Shown piece after piece: positions 18,067 to 27,279 of a DNA stretch of 56,799 bases. The notes under the pieces are model-generated. The model did not search any database and was not told the DNA's origin. It worked only from the letters and a program-made list of their open reading frames with translations. The DNA lies in the NCBI GenBank assembly GCA_020445255.1, contig JAGRGY010000009.1, forward strand, positions 36,725 to 93,523, written 5' to 3'. This DNA is from Gammaproteobacteria bacterium (lineage in GTDB: Bacteria > Pseudomonadota > Gammaproteobacteria > Chromatiales > Chromatiaceae). Within the stretch, counting starts at the first letter, position 1. The number at the start of each line of letters is the position of its first letter. Position numbers and translations under genes: made by a program.

Positions 18067-18414
18067 GTGGGCCAACAGCGAATCTTCAGTGTCGACCTCG
18101 ACGAGTTCGACGAGCGGGTGATCGCCGCTTCGAACGCGACCCCGGTCATCGTCGACTTCTGGGCCGACTGGTGTGCGCCGTGTCACGCCGTCGCGCCGCA
18201 TCTGGCGAAGGTGATCGACGACCTCGACGGGCGCGTGCGCCTGGCCAAGGTCGAGGTCGACGAAGGGGAGAACATGAAACTGGCGGGGCGCTACAAGGTG
18301 CGTGGCTTCCCCACCGTGATGCTGCTGCGTGACGGCATCGAGCTGGCCCGTTTCAGCGGCGCGCGGCCGGCGCAGTGGATCGTCGAATGGCTGGATCAGC
18401 ATCTGCCCGCATGA
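18067..18414 (+). CDS. Thioredoxin-family protein with CAPC active site
   Basis: A 115-residue single-domain thioredoxin. The active site is [14 protein letters not shown] (residues about 34-47), with the cis-Pro loop [11 protein letters not shown] further on. CAPC instead of CGPC slightly changes redox potential in known thioredoxins. There is no signal peptide, so it is cytoplasmic. The GTG at 18067 lies nine bases after GGAGGG (18052-18057). A TTG at 18061 overlapping the previous stop is an alternative, but only three bases from that site. A strong terminator follows at 18563. Confidence 0.88.
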   Translation: MGQQRIFSVDLDEFDERVIAASNATPVIVDFWADWCAPCHAVAPHLAKVIDDLDGRVRLAKVEVDEGENMKLAGRYKVRGFPTVMLLRDGIELARFSGARPAQWIVEWLDQHLPA

Positions 18415-18562
18415 ACCCATTGGATGCGCCTGGGAACCGAATGAATGGACGGCTCAGGTTGCGGCCGGGTCGGCCGCTACCCCTGTCAGCGATAGTTCCG
18501 CCCGGTGCCCTGGGCGCCGGACGGTCGGTTCTCCTCTAGCGCTACATTGACGCGCTTTGCAC

Positions 18563-18598
18563 GGGCCTCCGCGCTCCCCGCGGCAGGCCCATTTTTTT
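18563..18598 (+). terminator. Rho-independent terminator after the DUF302-thioredoxin pair
   Basis: The stem GGGCCTCCGCG (18563-18573) pairs with CGCGG-C-AGGCCC (18579-18590), with one bulged C and a five-base loop. It is followed by A and seven T (18592-18598). The T-run is on the plus side, so it stops rightward transcription before it runs into hemF on the other strand. Confidence 0.88.
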
Positions 18599-18654
18599 GC
18601 CACCGCGCTGGACAGGCGGGCGCCGACCCGCGCAGTCGGCGGCCGATGGCCGCG

Positions 18655-19722
<1,068 letters not shown>

Positions 19723-20286
19723 TCAGCCCTGACGTATGCGGGCGCCGCTGACGGCGTCGCGTATCTCGGTCGGACGGCGCAGTCCGCCGGTCGGGCCATT
19801 CACCACCAGGTCGACACCGGGACAGCGCAGTCTTACCTGCAGTGGCGTGCGTGCCGGCGGTCGACCAAGGATATTGGCGCTGGTCGAGACGATCGGGCCG
19901 CCGAACGCGTTACACAGTGCCGCCGCACCCGGGTGTGCGGTCACGCGTACGGCGAGGCTGGCGTGCGTGCCGCGCAACCAGCGCGGCGTGTCGGGTCGCG
20001 CCGGCAGCAGCCAGGTCACCGGGCCGGGCCAGCTCGCATCGAGCTGCTGCTGCAGGTCCGGCCGGGGCAGCACGACGAACGGCAGCAGCTGGTCGAACGT
20101 GCTGGCGATCAGGATCAGGCCCTTTTCGACGGGGCGCCGTTTTATCGCGAGCAGGCGCATCACCGCGTCCCGGTTGAGCGGGTCGCAGCCAAGGCCGAAC
20201 ACGGCCTCGGTTGGATAGGCGATCACGCCGCCTTCACGCAGCACGCGGGCGGCCAGGTGCAGACGGTGCGGGCTCAGGGCAGACAT
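19723..20286 (-). CDS. tsaC: L-threonylcarbamoyladenylate synthase
   Basis: A 187-residue YrdC/TsaC (E. coli 190) that makes threonylcarbamoyl-AMP for the t6A37 modification of ANN-decoding tRNAs. Visible are YPTEAVFGLGCDPLN (residues about 25-39), the KRRPVEKGLILI basic substrate site, and STSANILGRPPA. Short length means it lacks the C-terminal Sua5 domain. Starts 19 bases after the topA stop, so probably co-transcribed with it. The ATG at 20286 avoids an N-terminal extension overlapping topA. Confidence 0.95.
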   Translation of the reverse strand: MSALSPHRLHLAARVLREGGVIAYPTEAVFGLGCDPLNRDAVMRLLAIKRRPVEKGLILIASTFDQLLPFVVLPRPDLQQQLDASWPGPVTWLLPARPDTPRWLRGTHASLAVRVTAHPGAAALCNAFGGPIVSTSANILGRPPARTPLQVRLRCPGVDLVVNGPTGGLRRPTEIRDAVSGARIRQG

Positions 20287-20305
20287 CCGCACGCCGGCCC
20301 CGGTT

Positions 20306-22600
20306 TCAGCCTTCGCTGTTTTCGGTCGGGGCGTCGTAGGCCTCGACAAACGAGCACTCCTGCTGCGGGCAGACCTTCTGGGTGCCGCTGCGTTTGGTCG
20401 TCTTGATCGTCAACACCGGCCAGCCGCAGTTCGGGCACGGCTCGGCGATCGGTTCGTTCCACACCGCGTAGTCGCACTTGGGGTAGGTCGAGCACGAGTA
20501 GAACACCTTGCCGCGCCGCGACTTGCGCTGCATCAGCGTGCCTTCGCGACACTTGGGGCAGGTCACGCCGGTGTCCTTGGGTTTTTCCAGCGGCTCGATG
20601 TAACGGCACTTGGGATAGGCCGAGCAGCCGATGAAGCGGCCATAGCGGCCCTGCTTGAACACCAGTTCGGAACCGCACTCCGGGCAGTCGCGGCCGACCT
20701 TCTCCGGCTCGGCTGCCGCCTCGCCCTTGTCGTCGAGATTGCGCGTGTAGTCGCATTCCGGGTAGTTGGTGCAGCCGATGAACACGCCGTTGCGGCCGAG
20801 CCGCTTGGCCAGCTGCCCGCCGCACTTCGGGCACGCCTCGTCGATTTTTTCCTGGGTCACGTCGGAGCGCTGCACGTTCTCCTGCGTGTGATCGATGCGG
20901 TCCTTGAACGGCTGCCAGAATTTCTCCAGCAGCGGCACCCAGTCCTCTTCTCCGCGTGACACGGCGTCGAGCTCGTCCTCGAGTCGCGCGGTGAAGTCGT
21001 AGTCGACGTATTGGGTGAAGTAGTTGGTCAGGAACCGATTGACCACGCGCCCAACATCGGTCGGGATGAAGCGCTTCTTGTCCATCTCGACGTATTCGCG
21101 GTCCTGCAGCGTCGAGATGATCGATGCGTAGGTCGACGGCCGACCGATGCCGAACTCCTCCAGCGCCTTGACCAGGCTGGCCTCGCTGTAGCGTGGCGGC
21201 GGCTCGGTGAAGTGCTGTTCGGTGCGGATCTTGAGCAGCGCGATGGTCTCGCCCTGCTGCAGCGGCGGCAGCATCTTTTCGTCGTCGTCGCCCGGCTTGG
21301 CGTCATCCTTGCCCTCGAGGTAGACCTGCATGAAGCCCGGACTGGCGATCGTCGAGCCGGTGGCGCGGAACACATTGCCGTCGCCGGCGCCGAGGTCGGC
21401 CGCGACCGTGTCGATCGTCGCGTGCAGCATCTGGCAGGCGACGGTGCGCTTCCAGATCAGGCTGTACAGCTTCAGCTGATCCCTGTCGAGATGGGCGGCG
21501 ATGTCTTCCGGGGTGTTGATGACGGCCGTTGGCCTGATCGCCTCGTGCGCCTCCTGGGCGTTCTTGGCCTTGGTCTTGAACTGGCGAGGCGCCTTGGGCA
21601 GCTGGTCCTTTCCGTAACGCTCGGCGATGAAACCGCGCAGCTCGGTGATGGCTTCGTCGGCAAGGTTGACCGAGTCGGTGCGCATGTAGGTGATCAGGCC
21701 GACGGCGCCGCTGCCGATGTCGACACCCTCGTAGAGCTGCTGTGCGATTCGCATCGTGCGCTGCGCGGTGAAACCGAGCTTGCGTGCGGCCTCCTGCTGT
21801 AGCGTCGACGTGGTGAAGGGCGCGGCAGGATTGCGCTTGCGCTGCTTCTTTTCGATCGTCAGGACGTCGAGTCGGCCGTTCGCCGCCTTCGACAGCACCG
21901 ATTCAACGTCGGCGGCGCGTCCGGCGTTGGTGATCGAGAACTGCGACAGCTTGTCGCCCTGAAACTGGGTCAGCCTGGCGCTGAAGGACTGACCGCCCTT
22001 CTCGGTGTCGGCCTCGACGGTCCAGTACTCGCGCGCCCTGAAAGCCTCAATCTCGTCTTCGCGCTCGCAGATCAGGCGCAGCGCCGGACTCTGTACGCGG
22101 CCGGCGGACAGTCCGCGGCGTACCTTCTTCCACAACAGCGGCGACAGGTTGAAGCCGACCAGGTAATCGAGCGCACGCCGTGCCTGCTGCGCATTGACCA
22201 GGTCCATCGACAGGTCGCGCGGGTGTGCCACCGCATCCTGTACGGCCTTCTTGGTGATCTCGTTGAACACCACCCGGTGCACGGGCTTGTCCTTGAGTGC
22301 GCGCTTGCCCTTGAGCAGCTCGTACAGGTGCCACGAGATGGCCTCGCCCTCGCGGTCGGGGTCGGTCGCGAGATACAGGGCGTCGGCATCCTTCAGCTTG
22401 GTCGTGATCGCCTTGACGTGTCGGTCGTTGCGGTCGATGACCTGGTATTTCATTGCGAAGCCGCCGTCCGGGTCGACCGCGCCTTCCTTCGGCACCAGGT
22501 CGCGCACGTGGCCATACGAGGCCAGCACCTCGAAATCCTTGCCGAGGTACTTCTTGATCGTCTTGGCCTTGGCCGGCGATTCAACGATTACCAGGTTCAT
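20306..22600 (-). CDS. topA: DNA topoisomerase I (type IA)
   Basis: A 764-residue TopA that relaxes negative supercoils. The Toprim domain starts at MNLVIVESPAKAKTIKKYLG, and its metal-binding site is in LATDPDREGEAISWH. The catalytic Tyr305 lies in TYMRTDSVNL. The C-terminus has four zinc-ribbon-like units: CPKC...CTNYPEC, CPEC...CSAYPKC, CPKC...CSTYPKC and CPNC...CPQQEC. This is about 100 residues shorter than E. coli TopA, probably because the metal-free C-terminal repeats are absent. A terminator-like hairpin lies 21 bases upstream of the ATG. tsaC follows directly. Confidence 0.97.
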   Translation of the reverse strand: MNLVIVESPAKAKTIKKYLGKDFEVLASYGHVRDLVPKEGAVDPDGGFAMKYQVIDRNDRHVKAITTKLKDADALYLATDPDREGEAISWHLYELLKGKRALKDKPVHRVVFNEITKKAVQDAVAHPRDLSMDLVNAQQARRALDYLVGFNLSPLLWKKVRRGLSAGRVQSPALRLICEREDEIEAFRAREYWTVEADTEKGGQSFSARLTQFQGDKLSQFSITNAGRAADVESVLSKAANGRLDVLTIEKKQRKRNPAAPFTTSTLQQEAARKLGFTAQRTMRIAQQLYEGVDIGSGAVGLITYMRTDSVNLADEAITELRGFIAERYGKDQLPKAPRQFKTKAKNAQEAHEAIRPTAVINTPEDIAAHLDRDQLKLYSLIWKRTVACQMLHATIDTVAADLGAGDGNVFRATGSTIASPGFMQVYLEGKDDAKPGDDDEKMLPPLQQGETIALLKIRTEQHFTEPPPRYSEASLVKALEEFGIGRPSTYASIISTLQDREYVEMDKKRFIPTDVGRVVNRFLTNYFTQYVDYDFTARLEDELDAVSRGEEDWVPLLEKFWQPFKDRIDHTQENVQRSDVTQEKIDEACPKCGGQLAKRLGRNGVFIGCTNYPECDYTRNLDDKGEAAAEPEKVGRDCPECGSELVFKQGRYGRFIGCSAYPKCRYIEPLEKPKDTGVTCPKCREGTLMQRKSRRGKVFYSCSTYPKCDYAVWNEPIAEPCPNCGWPVLTIKTTKRSGTQKVCPQQECSFVEAYDAPTENSEG

Positions 22601-22620
22601 GCTTTGGGCAACTGCTCTGT

Positions 22621-22648
22621 AAAAAAACCCGCGCCTTGGTGGCACGGG
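22621..22648 (-). terminator. Terminator-like hairpin between smg and topA
   Basis: On the minus strand, CCCGTGCC, loop ACCAA, GGCGCGGG, then seven T. The stem has one T-G wobble. It would end transcription of lysM-dprA-smg. Because only 20 bases separate the T-run from the topA ATG, the topA leader either passes through this element or begins almost at the start codon. Confidence 0.8.
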
Positions 22649-22777
22649 TCGATGATGGTCCGTGACTTTGCTTGCGGCAGGCCCCTGAGGCTGCCCTTAT
22701 TTATACGGATAGCCGGGGGCGAGGCGGGGTGTCAAGCCCGCGAGGAACGGGAATACTCGCGCGCGGTGTGCACCGCT

Positions 22778-23257
22778 TCAGTGCAGATACAGCGGTTCGC
22801 CGTTATAGACCAGCTCTTCCATCAGGGCGAAGGCATTCTCCTGGCCGGGCTGGTTCAGCAGCACCAGCAGCACGATCCACTTCACGTCGTCGGCACTCAG
22901 CTCCTCGGTCTCGATCGCCATGATGCGCTCGATCACCAGTTCACGGCTCATCGGGTCGAGAATGCCGGTCTGCTCCAGGTACAGCAGCATGCCCTGGATC
23001 TCGAGATCAATCCGCTGGCGCTCGCGCACACTGTAGATGCGCATCGAACGGTTCGGCTGGGCGTCTGCATACGCCATGCTGCCCTGCCGCCAGGCCAGCT
23101 CGTCGAGCCAGTTGAACGCCTTCTTGATTTCACCCTGCGGGAACCCGGCCTGGACGAGCTCCTCCTCGAGAAGGATCTGGTCGGTAGGCGTTGAATCCTC
23201 CGCATCCATGTAGTTCTCGTAGATATAAATGAGGACGTCGATGACGTTTTCGTTCAC
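22778..23257 (-). CDS. smg: Smg family protein (DUF494)
   Basis: A 159-residue Smg (E. coli 157). The N-terminus NENVIDVLIYIYENYMD is the family signature, followed by EEELVQAGFPQGEIKKAFNWLDELA; the C-terminus EDLVYN-like ending is MEELVYNGEPLYLH. Function is unknown; the gene accompanies dprA in many proteobacteria. The start is GTG 23257, preceded by a GGAAGA ribosome site. The open frame continues to 23473 into dprA, but that extension is Cys/Arg-rich shadow sequence. Confidence 0.93.
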   Translation of the reverse strand: MNENVIDVLIYIYENYMDAEDSTPTDQILLEEELVQAGFPQGEIKKAFNWLDELAWRQGSMAYADAQPNRSMRIYSVRERQRIDLEIQGMLLYLEQTGILDPMSRELVIERIMAIETEELSADDVKWIVLLVLLNQPGQENAFALMEELVYNGEPLYLH

Positions 23258-23342
23258 GGCTGTCTTCCAGGCGGGGAAACGAAGGCCATCGAGGACGGTG
23301 GGACGCGCCCCAGTGTCTGGCCGGTTACGGCGGGATATGGGT

Positions 23343-24458
23343 TCACTTTGAGATAGTTCCAGCTCGTGTGAACAGTCCACCTGCGGCCGATGATACATGA
23401 CCCTGCAGTTCGAGCAACAGCAAGATCGACGACACCTCGGCCGCCGGGAAGCCTGTTCGCAGCACGAGCTCATCGGTGGTCACCGGATCGAATCCCATCG
23501 CGTCGAGCAGCGCCTGATGCTGCGGGTCGTCCGGTGTGGTGGGCGCCGCGTCATCCAGGGCGTGGGATGGCTGCGCGGGCACGAACGCGGGCAGCAGCGG
23601 TGCGAGTTCCTCGAGCACATGGTTCGCGGTTTCGACGAGTTTGGCGCCGTCCCGGATCAGTGCGTGGCAGCCGCGTGCGAGCGGGTTATGGATCGATCCC
23701 GGGATCGCGAACACCTCGCGGCCCGCCTCGGCGGCGCGTCGCGCAGTGATCAGCGATCCGCTGTTCAGCGCGGCCTCGACGACCAGCGTGCCAAGCGTGA
23801 GACCAGCGAGGATGCGGTTGCGGCGCGGGAAATTGCCCGGCACAGGCGGCGTGCCGAGTGGAAACTCCGACACCAGCAGGCCGCTCATTCCGATGCGGCG
23901 GGCGAGATCGTGGTTGCGTGCGGGATACACACGGTCCAAGCCGGTGCCCGTGACCGCCAGGGTCAGGCCATCGACCTCGAGCGCACCCTCGTGCGCGGCA
24001 CGATCGATGCCGGTGGCGAGGCCGCTGGTGATCACCAGGCCGCGGCCGGCGAGTTCGGCGGCGAATTCGTGCGCGGTGCGCCTGCCGCCGCTGCTTGGAT
24101 TGCGGCTACCGACGACGGCGATCTGCGCGGCATTCAGCAGATCGGGGTCACCGTGCAGGAACAGCGCGGTCGGTGGGTTCGGCAACTCACGCAGGCGGGT
24201 TGGATAGCCGGGGTCGACGATCCTGAGCAGGTGATTGCGCGGCTGTTCCAGCCAGCGCATGTCGGTCTCGACGCCGGTGAGATCGGGGGCGCGCAGGTAG
24301 TCGCGCAGTGGTGCGTCGATGCCGCGCGGCGGCGCATCCAGCAGCGCGCGGGCACTGCGTCCGGCGGTAAGCAGTGGATTCAGGGTCTGGCAGCCGACAC
24401 CCGGGGCGCGCAGCAGCGCGCACCAGGCGGCGATTTCGTCGGATGGGGTTGAGTCCAT
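23343..24458 (-). CDS. dprA: DNA-processing protein DprA
   Basis: A 371-residue DprA/Smf that loads RecA on incoming single-stranded DNA during natural transformation. An N-terminal SAM-like region (1-75) precedes the Rossmann domain, with AVVGSRNPSSGGRRTAHEFA at about 114-133, then TSGLATGIDRAAHEGAL and FPRRNRILAGLT. The C-terminal winged helix (after about residue 305) contains TTDELVLRTGFPAAEV. Presence in E. coli-like non-competent species means it does not alone prove competence. It follows lysM by 21 bases and precedes smg. Confidence 0.95.
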   Translation of the reverse strand: MDSTPSDEIAAWCALLRAPGVGCQTLNPLLTAGRSARALLDAPPRGIDAPLRDYLRAPDLTGVETDMRWLEQPRNHLLRIVDPGYPTRLRELPNPPTALFLHGDPDLLNAAQIAVVGSRNPSSGGRRTAHEFAAELAGRGLVITSGLATGIDRAAHEGALEVDGLTLAVTGTGLDRVYPARNHDLARRIGMSGLLVSEFPLGTPPVPGNFPRRNRILAGLTLGTLVVEAALNSGSLITARRAAEAGREVFAIPGSIHNPLARGCHALIRDGAKLVETANHVLEELAPLLPAFVPAQPSHALDDAAPTTPDDPQHQALLDAMGFDPVTTDELVLRTGFPAAEVSSILLLLELQGHVSSAAGGLFTRAGTISK

Positions 24459-24479
24459 TCAACCTCGCAGGTCACTCGA

Positions 24480-25508
24480 TCAGGGATTACGCACCTTATC
24501 ACCAATGTGCATGACGCGAGTGGCGTGCATGATCAGGCCGTAGCTGACCCGGTCGAAACTGCGGAACACCATCATCAGACCTGCCTCTTCGTCCGGCAGG
24601 GTGACGGTGTCACGCGAGTCGGGTGTGACCACGTCGCGGATCGTCTCGCCCTTCTGGTCGATCCGCAGCACGGTGCCCGCGTCGATGCCATCGGCCCGCC
24701 CGCGGTCGATCACGACCACATTGTACTGACCGATCTGGTCGACCCCGCCGAACAGCGAGATGATGTTCCCCTCGAACGGCATCGGCGGCGCGTGCGGTGT
24801 GAAGTTCGCGGTGGCCTTCTCCTCTCCGGCCACGATCAGCCGATCGCCGATGATTGCCTCGCGCACGCTGTTGTTGATGAATACGGTCGCAGGGTCGCCG
24901 GTGCGCTGCAGTTCGGTGCTTCCGATGTACTCGGCCTCGTAGCCGATGATCTCGCCGGTGTCGCCGTCCTTGTAGGGCCCGCCGGCGCGAACGATCTCGT
25001 ACTTCAGGTGGCTGTCGTCGTCGATACTGCGCACGTATGCCTTCTGACCTGCACCGCCGAGGATGTGTTCGTCGGCGAAATCGACGATGTAGGGGGCCTT
25101 GTCGAGCTCCCCGTCACCGAGCACGTAGTGGCGGGTCAGGAATGGACCGATGGCGTCGACCGGCACGGTCGGTATGGCGCCGTCCCACGGGGTGGAGCGC
25201 ACGCTGGGCGACAGCTTCAGCGGGCCGCGGCGCAGGCGCAGCTGCGGCTTGCCGTCGATGTACACCAGTTCGAGCACGTCACCCGGGTAGATCAGGTGCG
25301 GATTGGCGATCTGGGGGTTGACGTACCAGATCTCGGGCCAGCGCCACGGGCTGCGCAGGAAACGGCCGGCGATGTCCCACAGGGTGTCGCCGCGCACCAC
25401 GGTATAGCGGTCAGGGTGGCCGGCACGCATCAGGTCGTCGGCCAGCGCCAGCGGCGACAACACGGCGAAACACAGCAGCAGGATCAGGCTTTTGCAGGTT
25501 CTTGACAT
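24480..25508 (-). CDS. Exported LysM-domain protein
   Basis: A 342-residue protein with a signal peptide (CKSLILLLCFAVLSPLALA). One LysM peptidoglycan-binding domain follows at about residues 33-83: YTVVRGDTLWDIAGRFL, WRWPEIWYVNP and LIYPGDVLELVY. The remainder, about 250 residues, is beta-rich and conserved in the LysM proteins that sit next to dprA in gammaproteobacteria. Role unknown, probably cell-wall related. First gene of the lysM-dprA-smg run and divergent from def. Confidence 0.9.
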   Translation of the reverse strand: MSRTCKSLILLLCFAVLSPLALADDLMRAGHPDRYTVVRGDTLWDIAGRFLRSPWRWPEIWYVNPQIANPHLIYPGDVLELVYIDGKPQLRLRRGPLKLSPSVRSTPWDGAIPTVPVDAIGPFLTRHYVLGDGELDKAPYIVDFADEHILGGAGQKAYVRSIDDDSHLKYEIVRAGGPYKDGDTGEIIGYEAEYIGSTELQRTGDPATVFINNSVREAIIGDRLIVAGEEKATANFTPHAPPMPFEGNIISLFGGVDQIGQYNVVVIDRGRADGIDAGTVLRIDQKGETIRDVVTPDSRDTVTLPDEEAGLMMVFRSFDRVSYGLIMHATRVMHIGDKVRNP

Positions 25509-25540
25509 GGAATTCCCTTGGCGCAACGGCGGCCCCCAAG

Positions 25541-25555
25541 CGGTCAAATTGACCG
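25541..25555. promoter_or_regulatory. 15-base perfect palindrome between lysM and def
   Basis: CGGTCAA-A-TTGACCG: seven-base arms around a single centre base. It lies 32 bases upstream of the lysM ATG and 141 bases upstream of def, in the shared divergent region. A TATTAT box for rightward transcription follows at 25565-25570. Could be an operator for either gene; no specific regulator can be named. Confidence 0.4.
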
Positions 25556-25695
25556 GGTTTGCGGTATTATTACGGCCTCAGGGCGCGCAGTCTTTAGCCG
25601 GCGGCGCCGTGACCGGTGCAAAACGGTGAAATTCTAGCCCATACAGCCGCCTATCGGTGGTTGCTGAGTTCAGACTACAGCATGCGAGCTTGATC

Positions 25696-26226
25696 ATGGC
25701 GATTCTCGACATCCTTCACTTCCCCGATGCCCGCCTGCGCAACACCGCCAGGCCGGTGGAAGAGGTCGACGATTCGGTGCGCCGACTGGTCGACGACATG
25801 TTCGAGACCATGTATGCGGCGCCCGGTATCGGGCTCGCCGCGGTGCAGGTCAACGATCCGCGTCGCGTGATCGTCGTCGATATCTCCGAGGACCGCAGCC
25901 GGCCGCTGGCACTGATCAACCCGGAGATCCTCGCCAAAGACGGTGAAGAGGAGATGGACGAGGGCTGCCTGTCGGTGCCCGGCGTCTACGAGACCGTGAG
26001 GCGGGCCGAGCGGATCCGGGTGCGTGCGCTCGACCGCGACGGGCAGGTCTTCGAAAGGGAAGTCGACGGTCTGTTGGCGGTCTGTATCCAGCACGAGATC
26101 GATCACCTGGACGGCAAGCTGTTTGTCGACTACCTGTCCAATCTCAAGCGCCAGCGTATCCGCAAGAAGCTCGAGAAAGAGGCGCGGCAGGGCGGCGAAA
26201 GGGCTCAGTCGCAACGCGCGATCTGA
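25696..26226 (+). CDS. def: Peptide deformylase
   Basis: A 176-residue deformylase that removes the formyl group from nascent N-termini. The three motifs are present: [10 protein letters not shown] (usually GLAATQ), EGCLSVPG with the metal-binding Cys, and [16 protein letters not shown] with the two metal-binding His. Basic C-terminal tail, typical of the family. First of def-fmt-rsmB. ATG 25696 gives the standard N-terminus [11 protein letters not shown]; the frame extends to 25657 without conservation. Confidence 0.97.
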   Translation: MAILDILHFPDARLRNTARPVEEVDDSVRRLVDDMFETMYAAPGIGLAAVQVNDPRRVIVVDISEDRSRPLALINPEILAKDGEEEMDEGCLSVPGVYETVRRAERIRVRALDRDGQVFEREVDGLLAVCIQHEIDHLDGKLFVDYLSNLKRQRIRKKLEKEARQGGERAQSQRAI

Positions 26227-26317
26227 CGTTCAGCGACGTACCTCCACGCTTCCGGCGCCAGCCTAGTCCCTGTCTGCATCGCGGGCTGAGACCGGGTTCC
26301 CAAACCAGGACCATTCC

Positions 26318-27259
26318 ATGAGTGAGCGCAAACGCATCATTTTTGCCGGTACCCCGGATTTTGCCGTTCCGCCCCTGCGCGCCCTGCTGGCATCGCCGCA
26401 TCAGGTGGTTGCTGTGTACACCCAGCCTGACCGCCCCGCCGGTCGCGGCCGGAAACTCAGCCCGAGTCCGGTCAAGGAGGTGGCCGTCGGTGCCGGCATC
26501 CCGGTCCATCAGCCGGTGAACTTCAAGGACCCGCAGCACGTCGACGAGCTGGCGGCGTTGCACGCCGACCTGATGATCGTCGTCGCCTATGGCCTGCTGC
26601 TGCCGAAGGCGGTTCTCGACGCGCCGCGCCTCGGCTGCGTCAATATCCACGCCTCGGTGCTGCCGCGCTGGCGTGGTGCGGCGCCGATCCAGCGCGCCGT
26701 GCTGGCCGGCGACGCCGAATCCGGTGTGACCATCATGCGCATGGAGGAGGGCCTCGACACGGGTCCGATGTTCCTGATCGAACGTACACCGCTGGCCGCC
26801 GACGAGACCGGTGGCAGCCTGCATGACCGCCTGTCGTCGCTCGGCGCCACGGCGCTGATGCGCGCGTTGCCGGGCATCCTCGACGGCACGCTGCGACCGG
26901 AACCGCAGGACGATGGACTGGCCTGCTACGCGAAAAAACTCGACAAGGCCGAGGCCACGATCGATTGGACGCGGTCCGCGCCGGACATCGAGCGCCAGGT
27001 GCGCGCGTTCAATCCCTGGCCAGTGGCGCAGACCCTGTTCGAGGATGCCAACCTGCGTATCTGGCGCGCACATGCGATCAGCGGAGTTGTCGGTTCCCCA
27101 GGCAGCGTGATGAACGCGACGCGCGCCGGTATCGACGTGTCGACAGGCGACGGCCTGCTGCGCGTCACGGAGCTGCAGCTGCCGGGCAAGCGCGCGATGG
27201 CCGCACGCGATTTCATCAACGCCCAGAATATTCAGGGAACCACGCTGGGGGCGCCATGA
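26318..27259 (+). CDS. fmt: Methionyl-tRNA formyltransferase
   Basis: A 313-residue Fmt that formylates initiator Met-tRNA using 10-formyl-THF, the partner reaction to def. The start RIIFAGTPDFAVPPL is followed by YGLLLPKAVLD, VNIHASVLPRWRGAAPIQ (catalytic Asn, His) and GDAESGVTIMRMEEGLDTG, with the C-terminal OB-like domain from about residue 205. It lies 91 bases after def and 20 bases before rsmB. Confidence 0.97.
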   Translation: MSERKRIIFAGTPDFAVPPLRALLASPHQVVAVYTQPDRPAGRGRKLSPSPVKEVAVGAGIPVHQPVNFKDPQHVDELAALHADLMIVVAYGLLLPKAVLDAPRLGCVNIHASVLPRWRGAAPIQRAVLAGDAESGVTIMRMEEGLDTGPMFLIERTPLAADETGGSLHDRLSSLGATALMRALPGILDGTLRPEPQDDGLACYAKKLDKAEATIDWTRSAPDIERQVRAFNPWPVAQTLFEDANLRIWRAHAISGVVGSPGSVMNATRAGIDVSTGDGLLRVTELQLPGKRAMAARDFINAQNIQGTTLGAP

Positions 27260-27279
27260 CGCGCCGTGTCGTGTGAACG

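Noticed and set aside
22700..22735. Promoter for topA from TTGACA and TATAAA
   Set aside because: The spacer is 24 bases, too long for a sigma-70 promoter; kept only as context for the leader hairpin.
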